A stretch of DNA of 20,333 nucleotides from Carex sylvatica (Eukaryota; Streptophyta; Magnoliopsida; Poales; Cyperaceae), in NCBI GenBank assembly GCA_964058845.1, contig CAXKVR010000441.1, forward strand, positions 1 to 20,333, read 5' to 3'. The notes below the pieces were generated by a model. The model was not told the DNA's origin, made no database searches, and was given only the letters and a program-made list of their open reading frames with translations. The position numbers and the translations under genes were made by a program. This document shows positions 1 through 9,401 of this stretch, piece after piece; the first letter of the stretch is position 1; the number at the start of each line of letters is the position of its first letter.

Positions 1-155
1 GAAGATATCCACAGAGTTGTTATCCAATGATTACATGCTATTAGCATGAGAACCAAAAGATATTCAAATTCAGCAGCAACCAACAGAATATTTGCGTGTG
101 GTCAACTCCAATGTGTAAAATACAAACTCTATGAAAAAGGATCCAAAGGACAAAC
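1..155 (-). other. Intron 8 of the fucosyltransferase gene (incomplete)
   Basis: The exon ending at 156 reads AAG then GTTTGT, a good donor on the minus strand. The remaining 155 bases to the window edge contain no acceptor followed by family-like coding sequence, so the next exon begins left of position 1. Confidence 0.7.
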
Positions 156-3100
156 CTTGGTGACCAAGTTTGGAAACTGAGACCTTAAATCAGCGATATA
201 AGTATCGCCGCCATAAATTTCACCAGCTGCAAGGTAGATCCATGTGGATTTGGGATAACCAAGAGCCTTTAAGAATATACCAACTTCCTTGGGGGTTAAA
301 GGGCAAAGACCACCATATCGTTGTTCCATCGAGTTTATGTCTTTCAGTTTCCAATGGTTTGTGTTTTCTCTGGAAATAAAAAAAATCAGCCACATTAGTG
401 AACAGTAAAACAGCATTTGCAAAATTTTCCCATCCTAAATTATTAAATTGTACTAATCCAACAAATAGAGTATCACTTTAAGTCTTAGTTCACGTTAATT
501 AAGAATAAGATAAGGCAAAAAAGTAAAAAGACAGAAACGAGATTCAACAATTCACAAGATGTCATGGATCCACCGAGTCCAAATCTGCTGTAATTCTGAG
601 AGGAATTATAGGATCCTGAAATTCCAATATCAACCATCAATTTTTTCAGTGCACAGGTCTCGAAAACATTATAAAAAAAGTAAGTTTTCATGCACATCTC
701 GATAAAGACCAATGGTTGAGATCTGGATTACAGGGTCCTGAAATTCCCCAAGAATTACAGCAGATTTATTTTCGGATCCACCAAGGGTGTAGCATTCATG
801 CACTTTACAGGATTCCTTGATTTGACCAGGAAAAGAAAAGGCTTTTAGTAAATACCTCATAGATTTAAGCTCTTCAGCTTCTTGATTAGTCAAGCCATAG
901 GTGCATCCGGTAAAAGAGAGCATATCTTTCTCATAGCGAAGATGGAGTGCTATATATCTCCCCTTTGATCTCAACCGTGCCACTAGCTTCTGTCCTGTCA
1001 GCGATTTCACTCGGCTCAGAACCTAGATTTGACCCTAACTTTTTCTCCCTTTTATAAACTAGTCTTAGTAGTGAACATTTTGTGTTTAACTTTTTTTTTG
1101 GTCCCTTTCTAATTGTTTTTCTTGTTTGTTCACATGTATATCATTGTTTTCCTTCTGTTTAAGGAAAAAGTGTTTTAATTACAAAGCATTTTGAACTCCA
1201 CAGACTAAAATAGCCATTTAAGATATATAGGAAACCTCTAGTAGATATAAGTATATTACCATAACAAGACTAAAGTACGTAGATCGTTAAAAGATGGAAA
1301 CCTTTCCAAGGGTCTCGATTGGGGTTGCAAATCGGAGTGCCTGATAGAGTGCGCGACACCTTAGCCTCTGGATATCTAATGGGAGGTCATTATTAGCCAA
1401 TCTTGAATCAGATTTGGGTACATGAATAACCTAGAACAGCAGAAAACAAAAAAAGAAACTGTTAAAAGGCTACACTCAATGTTGTGGATGTTTACTCCTG
1501 TTCCCTCATAAATGTCAGTATTATTCATCCAAACTTATTTTAAATTTTATACTACTTATCTGCCTTTTCTTGACCAGTCATGTCTATAGAAAGAGAGAGA
1601 GAGAGAGAGAGGTTTAGGCATTTTTTCTATCAAAAGGTACATAAGATGTCTAATCATGCTCGAATTGTTTGGTTATATGTATATATGCTCATTTGCAATG
1701 TACACAAAATTAATCATACAAATAGTAAATAGTTTGAGCATCTTCCTCATAAGATATAACCTATAGATCACTTATCTTATGAACATTTAACTATGATTCG
1801 ATATTGTCTATGTTATGAACATTTAATTACGAATCTCCTTTCTTGCAGTGGTTTATACTCTATAGGCCACTTTGCAGGCATAAAGAAAATTCTTACGTAA
1901 TATGAAAACATGGTCAAGCTCTAGCGCATCATTATGTTAATCGTCTTGTTTGTTGAGATAAATTGTTTTCTATGCTTTGAGGGAGGTTCAGAAAAAACTC
2001 ACAATAATTGGATACCTTATAATCCTTAAAAAGTCGAGCCATTTCCTCATAATATCCAGCACCAGACCATGAAGTGAAGTGCTTGCGGGCCCGTGGGACA
2101 GACTCCAGTTCCTTCGGCAGTCCTCTGACCACTTGAACATCTCCTTTAAGGGATTCTATGAAATATGCCTCATCAAAAATGTCCTCAAATGTGCTGCACA
2201 GAAGTTTTGGTCAATCATTCTCAGATAGAAGTCTTTGCAGCAAAGGTAAAAGAAAAAAAAAATACACAAAGGGCATTGTAGTAACACACATAGATACTTT
2301 TAGTCCAAGAGTCAAATTCAAAATTGCCATTTTGGTTGTTCAACTTCACCGTTTTAAGGTCATGATCCTTAACAGTACCTTTCAAAAAAAGAAAAAATAC
2401 TTAAGTTGACATTAAAATGTCAATTTATTTTAATAAGAAATCTTTGAATTAAAAGGTAACCATTGAACATCAGCATTCACCAAAATAATCCTCCAATTTT
2501 CCACTTAAATGGCAAAAAATGGAATATTTTAATGACTGAATGGGAATTTTGAAGCCACAGGGACTAAAAATGAACAGTAGCTATGCTTATGAAATGTTTG
2601 TGTAATTTACTTAAAAAGATTACAAAAACAAAGTGACACTAAACTTATTTACATATAACAAAAAGGCACACTACATTATGAAACATTACAATTTGCCCAT
2701 TTGACCAATCATAGATTAGAACTATTTTTCCAATATTATAAAGAAACATTTAGAAGTGAAACCTGGAATCTTGCCAAAAGGAGCGTTTATCTAACTGGGG
2801 AATGACTAATGTTGCATTCATCAAACGAGCCACAGCAACCATGTCAGATATCTGAATAATCAAAATTAATATTTACAGTGACAAATGTCATACTGATGAA
2901 GTATACAAATCGGCATGTCTTTGATAGTGATAATCCTACATAAACTTACACCAGTGCGCATCTGGTTGAGGCCTCCATTGCTTCTGACAATTATGTACCG
3001 GCCCAAATCTTGTGGGACTGTGGATCAAAGAAGTCGATCAGAAGAAAGTGAATTTTATTTTATTTTTGACACTGATAGTATAGATGTTCCTATTTGTAGT

Positions 3101-3610
3101 AAATACATGCCAGTATATACAATATATAATAATAATTTACCGTTACTTGAACAACAGAGCTGGTGCATTTGGTACAGAAACTGAAATCTTGATTATAGAA
3201 AAAACAAACCTGAATATCTAGAGGTTGGTTTCACACAGGGGTGATAACCATAGCCCAAGGAAGAACCCCATAGCTGCTCTTCTGACGCCTAAATTTGAAA
3301 TCCAATAAGTGGGTATGGTAAAAAATGTAATGGCAAGGACAAATGAATATCAAGTTTTCCTAAGCAGTAATGACTGGTGTGAAATGTTCCAAATCGAAAG
3401 CACATAGAAAAGGGAAAAGGGTACCTGAAAATGTGCGGTGTGTGGTAAGGGATCTCGATCGACGGCTGATATCTGGCGCTGGGAGAGGAAGAGGGCGACT
3501 GTGAAAATTGCGAGGAGGACTAGAATGAGATAAAACAACGAGGAGGGGCGAAAGCGGAAAGAGCTTGGACTTCTTGCCGGGAATCTCCGATCCCTCCAGC
3601 TTCCCGCCAT
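156..3610 (-). CDS. Plant GDP-fucose protein O-fucosyltransferase-like protein (5' eight coding exons, 3' end outside window)
   Basis: Exons read on the minus strand: 3610-3425, 3288-3210, 3017-2950, 2851-2763, 2193-2016, 1430-1302, 1022-856 and 369-156. All have GT/AG borders, phases close, and they give 370 residues. The start at 3610 gives [10 protein letters not shown], an Arg-rich N-terminus, then one hydrophobic segment at about residues 24-43: a type II signal anchor typical of Golgi glycosyltransferases. Family landmarks follow in order: [10 protein letters not shown] (102-111), then [16 protein letters not shown] (about 114-129), [17 protein letters not shown] (about 209-225), HLRYEKDM (270-277, the H-x-R-[FY]-E nucleotide-sugar/catalytic motif), [18 protein letters not shown] and AAGEIYGG in the last exon. 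This matches the plant O-FucT family (Pfam O-FucT). Members transfer fucose from GDP-fucose or have pectin/arabinogalactan or unknown acceptors; the acceptor here cannot be told. Plant members are usually around 500 residues or more, so roughly the last quarter lies left of position 1. No stop or frameshift is seen in the visible part. Confidence 0.9.
370..855 (-). other. Intron 7 of the fucosyltransferase gene
   Basis: The donor (AG then GTATTT at 855) and acceptor (TTTCCAG ending at 370) split an Arg codon. Joining them gives [11 protein letters not shown], which is continuous with the family. Apart from AT-rich DNA and weak open frames with stops, I see nothing in this intron. Confidence 0.75.
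1431..2015 (-). other. Intron 5 of the fucosyltransferase gene, with a GA microsatellite
   Basis: The intron lies between the exon ending KDYK (donor AAG then GTATCC) and the exon starting [11 protein letters not shown] (acceptor TTCTAG). It is AT-rich. The only structured feature is the (GA)n tract at about 1592-1612, listed separately. Confidence 0.75.
1592..1612. repeat. (GA)n microsatellite
   Basis: A run of about ten uninterrupted GA dinucleotides within intron 5 of the fucosyltransferase gene. On the transcribed strand it reads as a CT tract. It is probably length-polymorphic. Confidence 0.9.
2297..2570. mobile_element. Probable decayed inverted-repeat element in intron 4 of the fucosyltransferase gene
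   Basis: The left side contains TTTTAGTCC followed by TCAAAATTGCCATT. The reverse complement of the right side contains TTTTAGTCC followed by TCAAAATTCCCATT. Two matching blocks in the same order on opposite strands suggest degenerate terminal inverted repeats. I cannot define a target-site duplication, so the ends are approximate and the superfamily is unknown. It lies wholly inside the 2194-2762 intron and does not disturb splice sites. Confidence 0.4.
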
Positions 3611-3977
3611 TGTTAAACCAAAGAGAGGTTTTGTTCGAGGATGTTTCGATGTTTTGCAAGGCAGCTGATTTGGTGTGATTCGGAGCGGACATAATTGCTG
3701 CAAGCCCCGGATCATCTGAGGTAACTCAAATTTTTGAGTCTGGATCCGGACCAATCCGGTCCTAAATGGAATGTTCGATGTCACTTTAATATTCGTATAT
3801 TGGTGCAAAAGAATATCGGACGGTTCGGATCTAAATTCAAAATTTGAGTTACTTGTGAATTCGTATGTCTGCTCCGTGAGAAAGCGGAGACGGCCGTGGG
3901 TTTATAACTTCCGAGAAGGGACATTTTAATGTCTCCATTTTTTTCCAAAAAATTTAGTAACTTCAAAACATAAGAGA
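3611..3977 (-). promoter_or_regulatory. 5' leader and proximal upstream region of the fucosyltransferase gene
   Basis: The minus-strand reading frame stays open upstream of the chosen start at 3610, with in-frame ATGs at 3715 and 3808; there is also an out-of-frame ATG at 3692. I chose 3610 because it places the Arg-rich tail and anchor directly at the N-terminus, as in the family. No clear TATA box was identified. The region contains the small inverted-repeat element 3721-3852, and a hAT-like element begins at 3978, so native promoter sequence is short or interrupted. Confidence 0.45.
3721..3852. mobile_element. 132-bp MITE-like element with about 32-bp terminal inverted repeats
   Basis: The left end begins GTAACTCAAATTTT and the right end is its exact inverse for 14 bases. 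Similarity then continues imperfectly, through GGATCCGGACC on the left and GATCCGAACC on the inverted right, for about 32 bases. I could not find a convincing target-site duplication, so the superfamily is open. It sits about 110 bp upstream of the fucosyltransferase start codon. Confidence 0.6.
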
Positions 3978-4119
3978 TAGAGTGGAAAAGAAGTGTTGTA
4001 TCGTGTTGTGATGTACCGTGATTAATACGCTATGATTTTGGTCTCGTATCGTGTCGTGATTAAATTAATTTTTTACGTGTTGTGTTTGTGTCGTGACTAA
4101 AATATCTTTTTTTTGAAAA

Positions 4120-4206
4120 CTTGGTAGTAGCTACCAAGGTTCGTGAGGGAGAATCGAACTCTCGACCTTTGGGTACAACAACTCTAGCCAATTTTCCTAG
4201 CCAAGG
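4120..4206 (-). repeat. tRNA-derived (SINE-like) relic with a perfect hairpin
   Basis: On the minus strand, GTTGTACCCAAAGGTCGAGA is followed by GTTCGATTCTCCC. This resembles the anticodon-arm, variable-loop and T-arm part of a tRNA with a B-box-like GTTCGATTC. An A-box-like GGCTAGAG precedes it, but cloverleaf pairing is incomplete, so this is not a working tRNA. Next to it, CTTGGTAGTAGCTACCAAG (4120-4138) is an 8-bp perfect stem with a 3-base loop. Confidence 0.45.
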
Positions 4207-4237
4207 GTGAATACGGCATGCAAATGATCATGCCGTG

Positions 4238-5686
4238 TGATGAGCATAAATTATGTATATTTTTGTCTAGGGTTAACTTGATCAATTTCTATGCATTTAG
4301 TTTAATTTAGTTTAATTTAATTTAGAATTATATCAGGAATTAAGTTACTGTCAAAGTCTATTTAAATTTCAGAAAATTGAGCAAAATTATAGATCTTCTC
4401 GCAAGTTTTCTGAAAAGTTTGGTTCACAACAGAAACAAAGGCAGTACACGGACCGTGCAGACTCCATACAGGCCGCGCAGAAAGCAGACAGAGCAAATAT
4501 GAAAATTTCAGCTTTCGACATCTTTTCGTATTTTTGTCATATTTTGGCCATACGAACTCCATTTTAGGAAAATAAAGGCTTGCTGAAAAATTGATAACGA
4601 GATCTACAATTATATGAAGGTTATAAATCATAATTTATAATGTGCAAGTCACATGAACCTTTTTAGAAATGCATCAGCTGAAATTTATTGTCATATCTCA
4701 CAAGATCTTGATTGATTCACCTTCCATCCTTGGTTGTTTGCTCCCCAAGTCACAAAATAGCTATAAAGGAGAGGAAGGCAGCAAGAGGAAGGACATCTTC
4801 CCTCTGGGATCTCCCCTTTGGGGAGGCTATCTCTGAAAGACCACCATTCTTCTCCACTTTGTTTCGAGGGCTTGGAAAGAGGAGGCTCAGCTTGGAGCTT
4901 ATTTTCTTGGAGTTTTATCATTTCTTTCTTTTTTCTATTTATTTTGTTTTCTCTTTAATTATGTTAGTTTAGACTCTTTAGTTTCTAGGGTTATGATGTA
5001 GTCGAATACTTTGCTTTATATGCTAGTTATTTGAATCTATGTTGATATTTGTGTTTGCTTGCTTGAGTAGTATTTTAATTGCTTAGTTGAAATTGTTTGA
5101 ATTATTTGTGGTTTACTGTTAGATGAATGGCCATATCTTTCTTGTACTTTGGCCCCGATTTTTCTCTCAACTAGACTAAGTATATGAGGTAGGTTTATGA
5201 GCCGACAGGTGAAACCAAATAGTAGCCGACGGGTGAAAATTTCCTTACGTCGACGGACGGAGGTTACCTTTAGTAAATCAGACAAGTAAATTAGGTAAAA
5301 TACCAACAAACGACAATTAAGGTTTAGAAACCTAAGATGGCAGCAAATGCAATTCCAGTACCGAGTTTATTAAACTAACAGACGAATGGTGAGGTTTAAA
5401 AACATCAGGTACGGTCAATAGAACTGTACATTGGACACGGCCCGTGCATGAGAGTGTACGGACCGAGCACCGAGAGGGAAAGCTGAGTCAGAAACCCTAG
5501 AAATATTTTTTCTTATTATTTCTAAAATAAAAATAAAAAATCTTTAAAACTTATTGTTTTAAGTACAATCAGATTACCATTTTTACTTCTAGAATTTATG
5601 TGAAGTAAGTAGAGTACGGTAATATTCAAACCGTCTATGTAAATCGATACCTGATAATACTACGCAATAAGAATTATATACTTGCA
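4238..5686 (+). mobile_element. Probable solo LTR (or LTR fragment) of a retrotransposon, nested in the hAT-like element
   Basis: The block starts with TGATGAGCATAAATTATG, has a TATAAAG box at 4762-4768 followed by GC-richer transcribed-looking sequence, and could end ...ATACTTGCA at 5686, which gives TG...CA borders. It contains repeated ACGGACCGTGC/CGGCCCGTGC-type motifs, which I associate with Tat/Ogre-type Ty3-gypsy LTRs. No primer-binding site, gag or pol frame follows, and I find no matching 5-bp duplication at the edges. The ends and family are therefore inferred. Confidence 0.35.
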
Positions 5687-6073
5687 ATCTGAATTGAAAG
5701 TAGAGTCAAGGTTAAAAAGTATAGCTTGCTATACTGAAACTTTGTACATATGCTTTTGTGTGAACACCGTGTCCAAACGTGTCTCGCGTGATAATTTAAT
5801 CATAATTTAAGTTAGTTTATTCAAGATTCATTATTCAATCAATATCTAATTGTCATAATTACACATGACTCGCGTGACTACGTGTCGTGTCGTGCTGTGA
5901 TTAGATCTTTCACATGATGTGTCGTGTCGTGCCAAAGTTTCAAAAGATAGTCACAGCAAGCGAATGGTCATGGTACGGAACACGCGAATCACAGTACGTA
6001 ACTGACACGCGTGCCATGTCGTTCCATGACGAAGACGACTCTGTCGTGCCCTTTTTCCCACTCTAATAACAGA

Positions 6074-6386
6074 TAGATACAATCTATATCAATTTTTGTA
6101 AACACAGATAAAAGTTCAGAGATTTGATTTTATTTTAATTGGCATAGAAATTATAAAAAAAAATCTGATGATTTAGAAATTTTATACATGTTTATTATTC
6201 AAGTTATTAATTTATATTGTAAAGTTAAGTGATGAAAAGCAATATGTAATATCTAATAGTTTTATTTTATTATTTTATTTTAATAAAAATTCTTAATAGG
6301 ATGATAGACTAATAGGGACATATTTTGTCCATAAGAAACAGAAATCTTTGAACTTGCTTCACTGAAAATTATATGCGTATTTAACT
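6074..6386. other. AT-rich intergenic spacer, no feature seen
   Basis: The 313 bases between the hAT-like and Mutator-like elements are strongly AT-rich. I see no reading frame, RNA gene or clear repeat in them. Confidence 0.6.
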
Positions 6387-6811
6387 ATTTATAGTGAGTT
6401 TGGCTAGTAAAACATTAGTGTCATTTCAGTTTATATAACACCAACTCTAAAACCTATCAAATCGACTTTGAACGACTAATTCAAACCGTTCAAATCAATT
6501 TACATTATGTTTGATGCGTTTATATACAAAAATTTTATATTTTCGAGTTATTTTAGTATCAAATCAAGCGGTAAAAATATTAAAAAATTAATGTATTAAA
6601 ATTAACTTAAAAACTCACATATTTGACCACTTGATCTAATACTAAATAAATTCGAAAAGTTATAAATTTTACATGTAAACGCACAACTAATGAAGTAGAT
6701 CGGTTTGAATGGTTTTGATTTACCGTTTGAAGTTGATTTGATAGGTTTTAGAGTTGGTGTTATATAGGTTGAAATGACACTGATATTATACTAGTCAAAC
6801 TCATTTATAGT
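6387..6811. mobile_element. Mutator-like MITE (6396-6802), near-palindromic, with perfect 9-bp target duplication
   Basis: The element starts GAGTTTGGCTAGTA at 6396 and ends ...CTAGTCAAACTC at 6802. It is flanked by identical 9-mers ATTTATAGT at 6387-6395 and 6803-6811. Nine-base duplications with long inverted repeats are the hallmark of Mutator-like elements. The arms match almost throughout; for example TATAACACCAACTCTAAAAC and then CTATCAAATC occur in both. The whole 407 bp could fold as one long imperfect hairpin. It codes for nothing. The perfect duplication suggests a recent insertion, although the arms have diverged at many sites. Confidence 0.85.
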
Positions 6812-7342
6812 TGAATCAAGTATGTATACAGATGATAGTTCACGAAGAAAGATTTAAACAAAAAACATTGTATGAAAAATATGAATTTTGCTAGTCCCAA
6901 GTCTACTTTATTTTTTTTTCGGTATTTGTTTTGTTTTCAGAGAAAAACAGTATAGGTGAGAATATATAGAACTCAATAATATATTGTTATTAGCATTCTT
7001 CGGAATGAAAGATCAATTATAGAAAGACATTCTATTTTTTTAGACTCTTTATTTTCTATTTTCTTCCCTTTCTTTTTCTTACCTCATTTAAAACAATTTT
7101 GAGTCTGTGAAGTGAAAAAACACAAGTTGGATTAGTCAGTCATCATCCTTTTTTTCACGAACTTCTAGAACCAATCCCGGGTGATCTTCATCCACGCTAA
7201 AAGAATGGATGTCTCAAAAAAAATTAAAGATTAAGGATATTTTAAAGAGGCTTATAAGGAAGATATAATAAGAATGATAAAGGACGAGTCACAAAATAAA
7301 TATTTTAGTTCTTTTATATTTATCCAAACTGTCAATATAGTT
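6812..7342. other. AT-rich intergenic spacer, no gene seen
   Basis: No coding frame or RNA gene is recognisable between the two related inverted-repeat elements. Poly-T/poly-A tracts and low-complexity AT sequence dominate. Confidence 0.55.
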
Positions 7343-7672
7343 GAGTTAAATACTATTAAAATATATTAAATCCAGAGTGTTTTTATTCAAAATTTATCAA
7401 ATTGATTTCAAACGATAAATTCAAACTGTTGAAACTAATATCTCCACTAGTGATTTGTTTACGTGTAAAAATTAATAAATTTTGAATTAATTTAATATAA
7501 AATAAATGAGAAATAAATACATTAAAATTAACTTATAATCTTTAATATAAACTAAATTAATTCAACAATTATAAACGTTGCTTATAAACACATAACTTGT
7601 GAAATATGTCAATTTCAATAATTTAGATTCGTCATTTGAAATCAATCTAATAAATTTGAACTATATTTGCCA
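7343..7672. mobile_element. Decayed relative of the 6396-6802 Mutator-like element
   Basis: The left half contains TCAAATTGATTTCAAACGAT and later ACATTAAAATTAACTTATAA. The reverse complement of the right half contains TAGATTGATTTCAAATGACG and AGTTAATTTTAATG, in the same order. The same blocks occur in the intact element (TCAAATCGACTTTGAACGAC and TATTAAAATTAACTTA). The termini are degraded and no duplication can be read, so the limits are approximate. Confidence 0.5.
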
Positions 7673-7679
7673 AGAAGCT

Positions 7680-8528
7680 TGAACAGCTAAGAACATCCTA
7701 ATTCTGCTCAAAACACAATGCTTTGAAAAAAAAGAAAATTCCCTTGTGCAGCTTTCCAATTTGGAATATAACAATTCAAAATAAGCCCTGTATGATTACA
7801 GTATATAAAATTATGAAATTTAATGATTATTAAAATGATCGATTGAACATGACTTAAACTAGATTTTTTTTTTTTTGGTTAAATCATACATGAAAATGTT
7901 AGACGTGTCTTCGCAACAAACATTTCATTTGGCCAATCTGATAAACACTATCCGTTTGTTTTTTCTCGAATTTTAAGTCGGCCAGTTCCTAAAAAATATT
8001 CTATACCATTGGCCATTGCCGTTAGGTACGAGAAATGCCGACCTTAAGATTGCACCTCAATCACATGATTACATCAGGGTTTAAAAAAAAACCAAAAAGA
8101 TTGTACCCGATTACTTGTTAAAACAAGTAACTTGAATAATTTGGTTTTTAATTAATTGAAAAGACTATGTCTAAATTTAAAGGCATTTATTAGTTTTGAC
8201 TTTTGACTAAATTTATGTATCCATACAGTTAGAAAGGTACTTCAAATTTTTTGAAGCAGGGAAAAATGAGTAGACTAAATCACATGCATTCAGATGCTTT
8301 TAGTCTGCTATTTCATTTTGTACTTCCGATCTTTTTTCCAGGGTTTCTTTTAACTTTCTAAACTTATTCGTCCAATGTAATTTATGAACCCATAAGTATT
8401 TTATTACTGTTCATCAATTGACATGCAATCTGCAACGATTCATATTTAACAGCATTTGATAAAATATCAAATAGTTTTAGAATGAAAAATTATTGACGTC
8501 TCTTGCTACACGTACCACACATCATGTA
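7680..8528. other. AT-rich intergenic spacer with one small hairpin
   Basis: No gene is recognised here. The only structured element I see is the small hairpin at about 8267-8319, listed separately. Poly-T and poly-A runs occur near 7865 and 8085. Confidence 0.5.
8267..8319. repeat. Small imperfect hairpin
   Basis: AATGAGTAGACTAAA on the left pairs with TTTAGTCTGCTATTTCATT on the right. An inner GCATTCAGATGC forms a second 4-bp stem with a 4-base loop. It may be the remnant of a miniature inverted-repeat element. Nothing indicates transcription. Confidence 0.4.
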
Positions 8529-8753
8529 GGTTATGTTTGGTTGTAATGAAAATAGACTATTTTTAAAAATAAGCCATTCAGAACAAATTATTCGGTGTTT
8601 GATCGAGTTAGAATAGCTAGAATATATAGGAAATCAAACTTGTTTGTCTTATTAGAACAAGTTATTCTCACAAAAAAGTGGAATAAGCTATTTTTATAAA
8701 ACAAACACCAATTTTGCTATTTTAGTTATTTTAGTATTGCAACCAAACATATC
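8529..8753. mobile_element. 225-bp MITE with GTTTGGTTG-type termini
   Basis: The left end reads GGTTATGTTTGGTTGTAAT. The inverted right end reads GATATGTTTGGTTGCAAT, the same apart from a small indel near the tip and one substitution. Internal AATAAGCTATTTTTA-like stretches are also inverted. The flanks offer only a possible TA duplication, so the superfamily is uncertain (PIF/Harbinger-like or hAT-like). The terminal core TATGTTTGGTTG resembles the ends of the element in the kinase gene intron at 17880. Confidence 0.6.
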
Positions 8754-9401
8754 TATATTCGCCAATCGGCTGATGTTACATGGACAAAAAAAATAAAAAA
8801 AATAAACAAGTGGCATAATTTATCTAAACAATGGACATGCTTAATAATGGAGTGACATGCAATACATTTAGTCCTTCATTATAGTAAACATGTCATAAAA
8901 TGAGTTGCTTAGCACGTCAACAAGTGACAATTAAAAACATCACGTAATAAAAATAAGTAGTGACATCTGTTAGTCAAAAAGGTCGATTTTCAAACCAACT
9001 TAATTATGATTAAATCTGATCAGATTTTTAACACGTCACTTAGTAGAATTATATATATAATAACTTTATTAATATGTGTCCGAGCAAGAAAAAATCTCAT
9101 AAAAAATATTTTTTCAAAAAAAATTGACCAATGAAAAAAAAAAATCCAACAATATCTATGAATGATATTAAAATAGATTAGAATGAGAATATATTATAAG
9201 ATAACAAATACATTCAAAAATCAGTATTTCATAGAAAATAAGTTGATGGACTATTAATTCATACGTACGTTGATTTTGTGTGGAATATTCTATTACGTAA
9301 AAATTGCAATTTGATATTTTACTATTTGATCAATTCATTCTAGTCTTGTTGCATGAAAATTTGTATAGCTTTTGCTATTAATGTGAATACGTAATCCTTA
9401 A
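8754..9401. other. AT-rich intergenic spacer, no feature seen
   Basis: No coding, RNA or clear repeat signal is recognisable between the two MITEs. Confidence 0.5.

Larger units (their letters stand above)
3978..6065. mobile_element. Non-autonomous hAT-like DNA transposon, about 2.1 kb, with nested insertions
   Basis: The left end begins TAGAGTGGAAAAGAAGTGTT. The inverted right end begins TAGAGTGGGAAAAAGGGCAC. The flanking octamers are ATAAGAGA (3970-3977) and ATAACAGA (6066-6073), matching at 7 of 8 positions, as expected for a mutated 8-bp hAT target duplication. Both subterminal regions carry many GTGTCGTG/CGTGTCGTG-type motifs, resembling hAT subterminal repeats. There is no transposase frame. 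The interior holds a tRNA-like relic and an LTR-like block. It lies 367 bp upstream of the fucosyltransferase start. Confidence 0.7.

Noticed and set aside
3360..3692. Alternative minus-strand frame starting MSAPNHTKSA across fucosyltransferase exon 1
   Set aside because: It is out of frame with the signal anchor and with exon 2; the frame starting at 3610 joins exactly in phase to the family sequence.
4120..4206. Functional tRNA gene
   Set aside because: Only the T-arm/variable-loop side looks tRNA-like; acceptor stem and D-arm pairing are not convincing.
4712..4972. 86-codon plus-strand frame in the LTR-like block
   Set aside because: No family resemblance, and the frame is not supported as coding by composition or context; better explained as LTR sequence downstream of its TATA box.
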